From: JAWKHR01 sp041394725
GTDB lineage: Bacteria; Acidobacteriota; Vicinamibacteria; Vicinamibacterales; SCN-69-37
Assembly (NCBI GenBank): GCA_041394725.1
Contig: JAWKHR010000014.1
Location: 1 to 64,000, forward strand
Direction: 5' to 3'
Length of the DNA stretch: 64,000 nucleotides
Position numbers and translations under genes: made by a program. The notes below the pieces were generated by a model that worked only from the letters and a program-made list of their open reading frames with translations, was not told the origin of the DNA and did no database searches. Positions 52,301 through 59,866 of this stretch are shown here, piece after piece. How positions within the stretch are numbered: the stretch's first letter is position 1; every line of letters begins with the position of its first letter.

Positions 52301-52780
52301 CGCGTCGAGGAGGGCGTCCGCCAGCTGCGCGCGAGCCTCGACGCGCTGGCGAAGCTCCGGTCCGGCCTGGTGCGCACGATGTTCCTCTCGCTCCTGGCCG
52401 AGGCGCTCTGGCGCGCCGGCGACGTCCCGGGCGGTCTCGCCGTCGTGGACGAAGGCTTCGCGCACGCCGACCAGACGCTGGAACACGGGTTCGTGCACGA
52501 GCTGCACCGCGTGCGCGGCGGACTCCTGCGGCTGGCGGGACGCGACACCGACGCCGAGGCGGCCCTGCGCGCCGCGGTCGACCACGCGGCACGGCGCGGC
52601 GCCACGGCCTTCGAGCTCAGGGCCGCCACCGCGCTCGCCCGCCTGCTGGCCGACACCGGCCGCGCCGCCGAAGGCCGCGCGGTCCTCCGGCCCGTGTACG
52701 ACGGGCTCACCGAGGGCAGGGGCACCGCCGACCTGGTGGCCGCCCGGACCCTGCTTGCCGACCTGGATGAGGCGCGATGA
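49355..52780 (+). CDS. Ser/Thr protein kinase fused to an AAA-type ATPase with TPR-like C-terminus
   Basis: 1,141 aa from ATG 49355; the ~1,000 codons open upstream are an antisense shadow of the patatin gene. Kinase domain 8-270: GEGGMGEVYRAWD, VAVK (lysine ~38), HRDIKPENVM (~128-137), DFGIAYM, APEQARG. A predicted ATPase domain (~290-650) has VGREAQLDQL, Walker A GEPGIGKTS (~321-329) and Walker B LVWVIDDLHWAD. The C-terminal ~450 residues are helical repeats. This kinase-ATPase-TPR form is a common acidobacterial sensor/regulator type. It lacks a DNA-binding domain. The stop overlaps the catalase-like gene by 4 bp. Confidence 0.92.
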   Translation: MTSRTLGHYRLEDRIGEGGMGEVYRAWDTRLNRAVAVKVWHRAAAGGGSPRRLLREARAASALNHPNIVIVHELGETPEGDEYIVQEFIDGRTLRELMADRLPVARIADIGAEVARALAAAHAAGIVHRDIKPENVMVRADGYVKVLDFGIAYMAEPTPDEETTHTAVETVASSLLGTPSYMAPEQARGLAGGPAVDVFGLGVVLYEAVTGRRPFVGPTNLGILASIASDAPVPAARLVPDLPRAFDDLLQAMLEKAPERRPTAAEVEAALAGGGATAGRPATGGATPPQTTVGREAQLDQLRAAYARVRDGRSLMMGVSGEPGIGKTSLLEDFLGEIAGSGDHPTIMRGRCSENLAGNEAYLPVLEALDGLLARAGGSSFDTLMRTVAPTWHAQVSTASTGDGEGREAIPAASQERMKRELGALFHDLSRRAPLVWVIDDLHWADVSTVDILNYLAGRFGGMRLLILTGFRPSDMALAKHPFLGIRSDLQSRGAYEEIALSFLTRDDVARYLALQCPGHRIPEAFVADIHARTEGSPLFMVDLIRYLRDTHVIVKVDGVWTVAEAVSAAPRELPESVRGMIARKIERVDDADRRLLLAASVQGQEFDSTVLGEALQLDPIEVEERLETLERVHVFVRRGEEHEFPDRTLTLRYRFVHVLYQNVLYASLQPTRRAALAGRTARALAAHQGADASAVAGRLALLFETAREFAASAQYFYVAAQRAVALFGFREALSLADRGLDGLRGLPEGPERAQLELGLQMVRGLALRSVRGWAAPELEPTFARARQICQELDDPPELFPVLWNLAFFHMIRGNLSLVQEQLVTLNAQARAAGEPAFLMSADHLAGVTCEFMGDVRESTRLLEEARALHDPARHAAYNAMFGIDPGMVARAMSSRPLWALGLADQALARSHETIALGRSQRQPVTLVFALIVSEGIHLYRGEAAEAIALGDEIIALCREYEFPQEAEWARAFQGAAFALEGRVEEGVRQLRASLDALAKLRSGLVRTMFLSLLAEALWRAGDVPGGLAVVDEGFAHADQTLEHGFVHELHRVRGGLLRLAGRDTDAEAALRAAVDHAARRGATAFELRAATALARLLADTGRAAEGRAVLRPVYDGLTEGRGTADLVAARTLLADLDEAR

Positions 52781-55700
52781 AGACGCTGGAACGCACGCTC
52801 CCCACCGAAGACGCCGACATCGCCGAGATCGTCGCCGGCATCACCACGGTCCAGGCCCGGTTCGCCGAGGCCCAGCACCGGCCGCTCGGGCGCGGCACGC
52901 ACACGAAGGGCGTCTGCGTCCGCGGCACGTTCGAGGTCTTCGACGTGGCGAAGACGGTGTCCGACCCGTCGCTGCGCGACCGCCTCGCGCAGGGCCTCTA
53001 CGCGAAGCCGGGCGTGTACCCGGCCACCATCCGGTTCGCCAACGGGGCGTCCACCGTCCAGAAGGACTTCAAGCCGGACGTCCGGGCGCTGTCCTTCGCC
53101 GTGGATCTGCCCGCCGGCGTCGTCGGACCCGAGGCGACGCGGCACGACTTCTCGCTCAACAACGCGACGACCTTCCCGATCAACGACGCGCACGCGTTCG
53201 CCGTGCTCATGCGGGTCGCGGCGGCGAAGGGCGTGTGGGGCACGATCCGGGCGCTGATCTCGCTCTCGCCCGTCGAGCTCTGGGGCCTCCTCGAGACCGG
53301 CGTCCGCGGCGCGCGCCAGCAGCGGCAGGCGCTGCGGCCGTACCAGGTGCAGCGCTACTGGAGCACCGTGCCGTTCCGGCACGGCGCGGTGGACGCCATC
53401 AAGTACTCCGCGATCCCGCTGCCCGAGAACCCCGGGCAGGTGCCGCCGGCGAGCGACGACATGCTCCGGGACGAGCTCGTCCGCCACCTCCAGGCGGGCG
53501 AGCGCATGAGCGCGTTCGACTTCGGGATCCAGTTCCTGGACGCCGAGCGCATGCGCCACGGGCGGCGGCGCCGCGACGAGGTCTTCTGGGTCGAGAACGC
53601 CAGCGCCGAGTGGAAGGAGGACGAGGCGCCGTTCCACGTGGTGGGGCGGCTGACGCTCGAGGCCGGCTCGGTCCTCCCGCACGAGGCGTGCCGCGCGTTC
53701 TACATCGACGTCACCGAGCACTGCACGCCGGAGAGCCACCCGCTCGGCAGCATCAACCGCGCGCGCTGGTTCGCCGAGTCCGCGAGCCGGCGCGCCCGGC
53801 TGGGCCAGGCGGAGGGGACGGCGACGGTCGGCGCCGGCGCGGTCGATCCCGAGGCGCTCAGGATCGTCCGGTCCGGCGCGCCGCTCCCCGCGCCCGCGCC
53901 GAAGCTGCGTCCGTGGTTCGCGCGGCTGACCGTCGGCGGCGTCCTTCGTGGAGCGTTCTTCGCCGCCCTGGGGCTCTTCCTGATCGTCTCCGCGCTGGGT
54001 CTCGCGACCACGCTGTACCTCGACTTCGGCGGCGGCATGCTGCCGCCCGAGGAGCCGGACGACGTCATGTACGCCGATCAGGGCTGGGGCGCCGGCGTCG
54101 AGGCGCCCGATCGCCAGGCGTACTACTACACCGCGCAGGGCGCCGGCCTCGAGAACGTCCGGTACGACTGGTTCGTGAACCTCGAGATGCCGTGGGGCCG
54201 GTCGCGATTCGCCGACCCGTCCACCCTGCGCCGCTACGGCTTCCTGGTGGACGGCGCGACCGACGCCAACCCGGACCGCCTGCCCGTCGGCTTCACGAAA
54301 CACTTCGACCAGGACCTGAACGAGGAGCTGCTCGACATCACCTGCGCGGCGTGCCACACCGGCCAGATCCAGGTCACGCGCGGCGCCGTGACCCGCGCGC
54401 TGCGCATCGACGGCGGCCAGGCCAACCACGCGTTCACCGCCGCCAACTTCGGGCAGTTCGTGCCGACGATGGTCGCGTCGATGACGAGCACGGCGGTCAA
54501 CCCGTTCAAGTTCAACCGCTTCGCGCGCAAGGTGCTCGGCGATCGCTATCCGGAGGGCCGGTGGGCGCTGCACCGCGAGCTGCGCGGCGTGATTGCGACC
54601 TTCGCCGGCATCGCGTGGACCGCGAAGTGGCACGCGCTCTACCCGACCGAGGAAGGCTACGGCCGCACCGACGCGCTCGCGCGCATCGCGAACACGGTGT
54701 TCGGCCAGAACCTGGATCCGTCCAACTACGCCGTCGGCAACGCGCCGGTGAGCTATCCCCCGGTGTGGAACATCTGGAAGTTCGACTGGGTGCAGTACAA
54801 CGCGTCGGTCAGCCAGCCCATGGCGCGCAACATCGGCGAGGCGATGGGCGTCGGCGCGCGCTACGCGCTGGTCGATCGCTACGGCCGTGCGCTGCCGGCA
54901 TCCGAGCGGTTCCGGTCCACCGCGCGCCTCGACGGCCTCCACACGATCGAGCAGACGCTGCGGAAGCTGCGGCCGCCCGCGTGGCAGCCGTCGATCCTCG
55001 GCCCGATCGACCAGGCGAAGGCCGAGGCCGGCCGCGCGCTCTTCGACGAACACTGCGTGACGTGTCACGGCCCGCACGTCGCGCCGCCGGCGATCAAGAC
55101 GCGCAACGCGCCCCTCAAGACCGCCGACGACCCCGAGTGGCTGATGCGGACGCTCTGCGTCGACGACATCGGCACGGACCCGAACGCGGCGGTGAACTTC
55201 TACAACGCCCGTGTGGACGTCACCCGGACGGGGATGACCGCGATGGAGCTGCGCGCGGTCGCGCGCCGCGCGCTCCAGAGCTGGAACGGCCGCCAGGCCA
55301 CCTACCTCCGCAGCCGCATCGACGCGCTCCGCGCCTCGAACGCCCCGGCGGCCGCGTCGCAGATCGCCGCGCTCCAGGCCCAGATCGACGGGCTCGACGC
55401 CTGGATGGAACAGCAGCTCTCGCAGATCGACCCGACGCGCCTCTCGGTCGGCGCCGCCCTGAGCTACCTCGGCACGATGATCCGCGACAAGGCCTACGCC
55501 GACGGCGGTTACACGCCGGCCGAACAGGAAGACTTGGACGGCTTCGCCATCCTGGACCTGCCGCAGGTGATCGCGGCCTACAAGCCGCGCCCGCTGGCCG
55601 GCATCTGGGCCACGCCGCCGTTCCTGCACAACGGCTCCGTGCCGACGATCTACGCCCTGCTCTCGCCCGTGAGCGAACGGCCGGCGACGTTCCAGGTCGG

Positions 55701-55986
55701 CAGCCGCGAGTACGACCCCGTGCACCTCGGACTCGCAGAGGTGCGGGGATTCTGGACGTTCGACACGTCGCTCCCGGGCAACCACAATACCGGCCACGAA
55801 TTCAACGAGGGGTTCGACGAAGCCAACGGCAGTCACCAGGTGCGGCCGGGCCTCATCGGTCCGCTGCTGACGCCCGACGAGCGGATGGCGATCATCGAAT
55901 ACCTCAAGGTGCGCGACGATGACCGGGACGGGCCGAAGACGCCGCACGTGCCGCCGACGCCCAGCTGCGCACCGCCCGTGAAGTGA
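52777..55986 (+). CDS. Catalase-like domain fused through a TM helix to a RoxA-like di-haem cytochrome c
   Basis: 1,069 aa. Residues 1-~350 are catalase-like: distal histidine H42 in THTKGVCVRGTFEV, Asn N128/N129 in SLNNATTFPINDA, and ENASAEWKEDEAPFHVVGRL. The usual proximal RxxxY after SINRAR is not seen (SINRARWFAESASRR). A transmembrane helix follows (~387-416, VLRGAFFAALGLFLIVSALG). The periplasmic part resembles di-haem peroxidase/rubber-oxygenase (RoxA) proteins: CAACH (C523/C526/H527), CVTCH (C760/C763/H764), and PLAGIWATPPFLHNGSVPTI. The cytoplasmic catalase-like part would be joined to a periplasmic redox part. Coupled to both neighbours by 4-bp overlaps. Confidence 0.88.
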   Translation: MKTLERTLPTEDADIAEIVAGITTVQARFAEAQHRPLGRGTHTKGVCVRGTFEVFDVAKTVSDPSLRDRLAQGLYAKPGVYPATIRFANGASTVQKDFKPDVRALSFAVDLPAGVVGPEATRHDFSLNNATTFPINDAHAFAVLMRVAAAKGVWGTIRALISLSPVELWGLLETGVRGARQQRQALRPYQVQRYWSTVPFRHGAVDAIKYSAIPLPENPGQVPPASDDMLRDELVRHLQAGERMSAFDFGIQFLDAERMRHGRRRRDEVFWVENASAEWKEDEAPFHVVGRLTLEAGSVLPHEACRAFYIDVTEHCTPESHPLGSINRARWFAESASRRARLGQAEGTATVGAGAVDPEALRIVRSGAPLPAPAPKLRPWFARLTVGGVLRGAFFAALGLFLIVSALGLATTLYLDFGGGMLPPEEPDDVMYADQGWGAGVEAPDRQAYYYTAQGAGLENVRYDWFVNLEMPWGRSRFADPSTLRRYGFLVDGATDANPDRLPVGFTKHFDQDLNEELLDITCAACHTGQIQVTRGAVTRALRIDGGQANHAFTAANFGQFVPTMVASMTSTAVNPFKFNRFARKVLGDRYPEGRWALHRELRGVIATFAGIAWTAKWHALYPTEEGYGRTDALARIANTVFGQNLDPSNYAVGNAPVSYPPVWNIWKFDWVQYNASVSQPMARNIGEAMGVGARYALVDRYGRALPASERFRSTARLDGLHTIEQTLRKLRPPAWQPSILGPIDQAKAEAGRALFDEHCVTCHGPHVAPPAIKTRNAPLKTADDPEWLMRTLCVDDIGTDPNAAVNFYNARVDVTRTGMTAMELRAVARRALQSWNGRQATYLRSRIDALRASNAPAAASQIAALQAQIDGLDAWMEQQLSQIDPTRLSVGAALSYLGTMIRDKAYADGGYTPAEQEDLDGFAILDLPQVIAAYKPRPLAGIWATPPFLHNGSVPTIYALLSPVSERPATFQVGSREYDPVHLGLAEVRGFWTFDTSLPGNHNTGHEFNEGFDEANGSHQVRPGLIGPLLTPDERMAIIEYLKVRDDDRDGPKTPHVPPTPSCAPPVK

Positions 55987-57521
55987 CGACGGACGTCGCG
56001 TCCCGCGCGTCCCGGCCCGCGGCCCGATGGGTCGGGGCCGCGCTCTGGACGCTGGCATTGCTGCAGGTCGTCACGATTCAGCCGTCACGGCCGTTCGCGC
56101 TGCCCGCGCCCTGGACCTGGGAGCACGGCGCGTTCGTCGCGGCGTTCCTGCTGACGAGCCTCGGGTTCATGGGATCCGCCTCACGCGGCCGACGGGCCGC
56201 CGCGCCCGGGCGCCGGACGATCGTCGGCCCGGCGTGGCCCGTGCTCCTCGTCTCGCTCCACCTCGTCGTCGTGGGCCTGCTCATCGCGCTGCACCCGATC
56301 ACCACGTTCGGGCGTGACGGATCGGCGCTGGCGCTGATGGCCTGGCTCGTGGCCGCCGCCAGCCGCCTGCCGGTGCGGCGCGAATGGGTGCTGATGACCG
56401 GTTCGGCGTGCGTGGCGATCGTGCTGGCCGAGTCGCTGCTCTCGTTGGGCCGGGAGCCCGCGCCGGACGGCCGGCCGGACTACGGCGACGTGCTGGGCGA
56501 CTACGGCGCGTGCGGCTTCCTGAAGCCGGACCTCGACCTGACCGTCACCGGCGAGGACGGCGGCCCGGCGCGGTTCGTCACCAACGCGCTCGGGCTGCGT
56601 CGCGCGGGCGCGGTCGGCGACACGAAGCCGGCCGGCACGCGGCGCGTGCTCTTCGTCGGCGATAGCTTCGTCGCCGGCTACCGGACGGACCAGGCGGACC
56701 TGGTCGGCACGCGCCTCGAGGCGCGCCTGAACGATCCGGGCGGCGGCACGGCGGCGAGGACCGAGGTCTGGACCGCGGGCGCGGGCGATCCGGGCGCGGC
56801 GGCGCGCGTCGTGCAGGGCTGCGGCGCGCGCCTCGCGCCGGACGTCGTCATCACCGGCATCACGCTGGGCAACGACGTCGCGCAGAGCTGGTTCGAGGCG
56901 CGCGGGCTGCCGCAGGACGCGCTGGACGCGCTGCTCCTGCCGGAGGACGCCTCACGCGGGCCCGTGGGGCTGCTGCCCGTCCGGCTGCGCGCGAGCCTCG
57001 GCGCATGGCGGCTGTTCCGCCGTGCCGAGACGATCCTCGCCACCGACGTGATCCGGCCGTGGTACGACGAGGCGCCGCGCGCGGTGCACGTCCTCGACCC
57101 CGGCCACTCGATTGGCCTGTTCTACACGCGCGCGCCGCTGCCGATCGTCGAGGAGGGCTACGCGGATCTGGAGCGATCGCTCGACGAGGTGAGTGCCGCC
57201 GCCACGCAGGTCGACGCGGCGGCGCTGTTCGTGATCCTGCCGCAGCGCTTCCAGCTCACGTCGCGCGAGTGGGACGCGACGCTCTTCGCGTGGGGGCTCG
57301 ACCCGTCGGCGTTCGATCGCGACGCGCCGGATCGCCGCCTGGCCGCGATCTGCGCGGCTCGCCGCCTCGCGTGCGTGGATCTCCTCGAGCCGTTCCGGGC
57401 CGCGGCCGGCGGCGGCCCGCTCTACCAGCCGGCGGGCGACATGCACTGGAACCGCCGCGGCCAGGCGATCGCGGCGGAGGTGCTGGCGGACCGGGTGCGG
57501 CGCATGCTCGGGGAGCGATGA
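55983..57521 (+). CDS. Membrane protein with SGNH/GDSL hydrolase-like domain
   Basis: 512 aa, GTG at 55983 overlapping the previous stop (GTGA). Five helices in the first ~155 residues (ALWTLALLQVVTIQ, GAFVAAFLLTSLGFMG, WPVLLVSLHLVVVGLLIALH, GSALALMAWLVAAA, LMTGSACVAIVLAESLLSLG). The SGNH domain follows: GDSFVAGY (block I serine ~228) and DMHWNRRGQAIAAEVL (block V D/H, ~483-498). Such proteins are often O-acyltransferase partners or esterases (DltD/AlgX-like, inference). Third gene of the kinase/cytochrome operon. Confidence 0.83.
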   Translation: MTTDVASRASRPAARWVGAALWTLALLQVVTIQPSRPFALPAPWTWEHGAFVAAFLLTSLGFMGSASRGRRAAAPGRRTIVGPAWPVLLVSLHLVVVGLLIALHPITTFGRDGSALALMAWLVAAASRLPVRREWVLMTGSACVAIVLAESLLSLGREPAPDGRPDYGDVLGDYGACGFLKPDLDLTVTGEDGGPARFVTNALGLRRAGAVGDTKPAGTRRVLFVGDSFVAGYRTDQADLVGTRLEARLNDPGGGTAARTEVWTAGAGDPGAAARVVQGCGARLAPDVVITGITLGNDVAQSWFEARGLPQDALDALLLPEDASRGPVGLLPVRLRASLGAWRLFRRAETILATDVIRPWYDEAPRAVHVLDPGHSIGLFYTRAPLPIVEEGYADLERSLDEVSAAATQVDAAALFVILPQRFQLTSREWDATLFAWGLDPSAFDRDAPDRRLAAICAARRLACVDLLEPFRAAAGGGPLYQPAGDMHWNRRGQAIAAEVLADRVRRMLGER

Positions 57522-57619
57522 AGGGGATCAGGGCGGTGAAGGCGGCAGAGCCGGTGAAGGCGGTGAAGGACCTGAAGAAGTTCAGAGACACGCCGTCGGC
57601 GTCCAGAGCCTTGTCGGAT

Positions 57620-57739
57620 GGACATGAAGAGGATGAAGACAATGAAGGACATGAAGCGGGCTCGTGAGGCCCTGGCGGCACCGGGGTGAAGCCTGCCCGC
57701 TCCTTCATGACCTTCAGTGCCTTCATCCCCTTCATGTCT
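57620..57739. repeat. Long imperfect inverted repeat between convergent genes
   Basis: Left arm 57620-57661 (GGACATGAAGAGGATGAAGA...) pairs with right arm 57695-57739 apart from five to six mismatches and a 3-nt bulge, with a ~33-nt loop. The whole gap 57522-57812 is built from GTGAAGG/ATGAAGG units on the left and CCTTCA units on the right, with further CCCTTCACACG and CTTCACG copies at ~57780-57810. It sits tail to tail between the SGNH gene and the exonuclease gene, so a bidirectional terminator or RNA-stability role is likely. No gene is supported in this 291-bp stretch. Confidence 0.7.
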
Positions 57740-57812
57740 AGCCGGACAGGTCCCCAGACGCCCGCAGCGGACGTTCTTCAAGCCCTTCACACGCTTCACG
57801 CCCTTCACACGC

Positions 57813-58688
57813 TCAGCGCGCCAGCGCGATCCCCCTGGCGCGCCGGAACAGGCTCGGCGACCCGAACCGCTCGGCAAGCGCCTCGAACTCCGGTCGGGGA
57901 CCGGCCCACCGGATCTCGTCCACCGACGCGAAGGCCGGCGCGTCGGCGCGCAGCGTGGCGAGCTGGCGGAAGAGCAGCGCCACGTCGCGGTACTCGTCGA
58001 GCGTCGCGGCGAGCTTCGCCGCGCCGCGCACCGGCACGTCCCAGTCGGCAGCCTTCGCGGGAATCCCCTCGATGTGCCCGTACGTCGCGAGCACGGCCGA
58101 CGCGGACTTCGCGCCCCAGCCGGGCAGGCCGGGGTAGCCGTCCGCGCTGTCGCCCATCAGCGCCAGGTAGTCCGGGATCGACGCAGGCGGCACGCCGAAC
58201 TTCTCGACCACGCCGGCCTCGTCGCGCACGGTGCCGGCGCGGCGGTCGAACTGCACGACGCGGGTGCCGGCGACCGCCTGCGCGAGATCCTTGTCCGGCG
58301 TGCAGATGAACACGCGCTCGACCCGCCGGTCCGCCGCGGCCACGGCCGCGCCCGCCGCCAGCCCGTCGTCCGCCTCGAACTCGACCATCGGCAGCACGGT
58401 GACGCCCATCGCGGTCAGCGCGTCCTCGAGCGGATGGAACTGCGCGAAGAGCGCCGGCTCGATGCCCTCGCCCGTCTTGTAGCCGTGCCACAGGTCGTTC
58501 CGGAACGACTCGATGACGTGATCGGTCGCCACCGCGACGTGCGTGGCGCCCTCGCCGAGCATCGACAGGATCGACCCCAGCACGCCGCGGACCGCGCCCA
58601 CCTCGAGGCCGTCGCGGCTCGTCGCCGACGGCGCGGCGTAGTAGTAGCGGAACAGCTCGTACGTGCCGTCCACCAGGTGCACGTTCAC
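57813..58688 (-). CDS. 5'-3' exonuclease / flap endonuclease (Pol I N-domain-like)
   Basis: 291 aa. Aspartate-rich metal sites of the FEN/ExoIX type: MNVHLVDGTYELFRYY (D7), FEADDGLAAGAAV (~123-135), VFICTPDKDLAQAV (~147-160), PDYLALMGDSADGYPGLPGWGAKSA (helix-hairpin-helix with GDSADGYPG), and LAATLDEYRDV. No polymerase domain is attached. Likely DNA repair or RNA-primer removal. Start overlaps the racemase-family stop (ATGA). Confidence 0.92.
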   Translation of the reverse strand: MNVHLVDGTYELFRYYYAAPSATSRDGLEVGAVRGVLGSILSMLGEGATHVAVATDHVIESFRNDLWHGYKTGEGIEPALFAQFHPLEDALTAMGVTVLPMVEFEADDGLAAGAAVAAADRRVERVFICTPDKDLAQAVAGTRVVQFDRRAGTVRDEAGVVEKFGVPPASIPDYLALMGDSADGYPGLPGWGAKSASAVLATYGHIEGIPAKAADWDVPVRGAAKLAATLDEYRDVALLFRQLATLRADAPAFASVDEIRWAGPRPEFEALAERFGSPSLFRRARGIALAR

Positions 58689-59737
58689 CAGATGTCGCCC
58701 ACGGTGAAGCCTTCCGGAAACGGATCGGTGGGATCCACCACGTACTGCGCGAAGCCGGTGATCCAGGCGGTGCCGGCGATCGTCGGCACGACCGCGCGGT
58801 ACGGCCCCACCGTCGTCTCGTGGAGCAGGCGCCCGGTGAAGACCGTGCCGAGCACGCCCTCGTGCCGGAAGTCCTCGGCGAGACCGAGCTGCCCTTTCGC
58901 GTGCAGCGTCGCCATCTTCGCGGACGTGCCCGTCCCGCAGGGCGACCGGTCGATCGCGCCGGTCCAGGTGGACGGCCGGTTCCAGTCGAGCTCGCCCGTC
59001 GAGACGACGACCGCGTTCCGGCGCGAGTTCCCGGCGGCGTGGGCGCGGCCGGAGAGCTGGCTGATGGTGATGCCGGGAAAGTCCGGCTGCTCGGGGTGCA
59101 CGGCCTCGAGCTGCTCGCGCGCGGCGACCTTGATCATCTCGCCGGCGCGCACGATCTCGCCCCCGTGGTCCGGCGTCAGCGGGATGCCGAGCGCGTCGGC
59201 GTCGGCGATGACGTAGAACATCCCGCCCCAGGCGACGTCGACCGTCACCCGGCCGAGTTCCGGCACGTCGATCTCGCGGTCGAGGTGGACGGCGAACGCG
59301 GGCACGTTCTCGAACGTCACGCGCGTGACCTTGCCGCCGGACACGTCCGCGCGCACCCTGATGAGGCCGGCGGGACTTTCCAGCGTGAGCTCGGTCACCG
59401 GCTCGGTGGACGGCACCATGCCGGTCTCGATGAGCGCGGTGGTGACGCAGATCGTGTTCGTCCCGGACATGACCGGGTACTCGACCTGCTCCATGATCAC
59501 GTAGCCGGCCGCGGCGTCCGGATGCGTGGCCGGCAGGATGAGGTTGCAGTTGGCCGCCGGGTAGCCGCGCGGCTCGCGCAGCATCCGCTTCCGCAGGCCG
59601 TCGCCGTGCCGCTCGAGCCAGCGCATCTTCTCGAACATCGTGCGGCCCGGCACGTCCGGCACGCCGCCCACGATCACGCGGCCGGGCTCGCCGCAGCAGT
59701 GCAGGTCCACCGCGTGAATCATGCTCGAGAGTCGCAT
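58685..59737 (-). CDS. Proline racemase family enzyme (hydroxyproline epimerase/dehydratase-like)
   Basis: 350 aa from ATG 59737 (MRLSSMIHAVDLHCCGEPGRV); MIHAV at 59722 is another possible start. The two catalytic positions are S91 (PVMSGTNTICV, replacing the first Cys) and C267 (IDRSPCGTGT). In this superfamily Cys/Cys or Ser/Cys pairs occur in racemases and 4-hydroxyproline epimerases, and Cys/Thr in trans-3-hydroxyproline dehydratases (family knowledge), so an epimerase is favoured. An FAD oxidase upstream could act on the product. The start lies 16 bp from the palindromic element B. Confidence 0.88.
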   Translation of the reverse strand: MRLSSMIHAVDLHCCGEPGRVIVGGVPDVPGRTMFEKMRWLERHGDGLRKRMLREPRGYPAANCNLILPATHPDAAAGYVIMEQVEYPVMSGTNTICVTTALIETGMVPSTEPVTELTLESPAGLIRVRADVSGGKVTRVTFENVPAFAVHLDREIDVPELGRVTVDVAWGGMFYVIADADALGIPLTPDHGGEIVRAGEMIKVAAREQLEAVHPEQPDFPGITISQLSGRAHAAGNSRRNAVVVSTGELDWNRPSTWTGAIDRSPCGTGTSAKMATLHAKGQLGLAEDFRHEGVLGTVFTGRLLHETTVGPYRAVVPTIAGTAWITGFAQYVVDPTDPFPEGFTVGDIW

Positions 59738-59753
59738 CGGGCGGATTCTACCG

Positions 59754-59865
59754 GAGGGGGTCAGGTCTTGGATCGCAGCCTCGTGCCGCCGGGAGTCACA
59801 TTCTTGAAATGACGATCCTGTCAGTCCCGGCGGCACGAGGCTGCGATCCAAGACCTGACCCCCTC
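59754..59865. repeat. Palindromic mobile-like element, copy B
   Basis: Two perfect 41-bp inverted arms (59754-59794 and 59825-59865) flank a 30-nt loop. From the outside in: GAGGGGGTCAGGTCTTGG, ATCGCAGCCTCG, TGCCGCCGGGA. The outer ~27 bp match element A at 36739; the inner part differs. It lies between the FAD-oxidase stop (2 bp away) and the racemase start, so it could attenuate transcription within the operon. REP/RAYT-type origin is inferred. Confidence 0.88.
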
Positions 59866-59866
59866 C

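Noticed and set aside
52171..56058. 1,295-codon minus-strand open frame
   Set aside because: Antisense to the kinase, cytochrome fusion and SGNH genes, all with clear motifs; its translation is Arg/Val/Gly/Asp-rich without domains.
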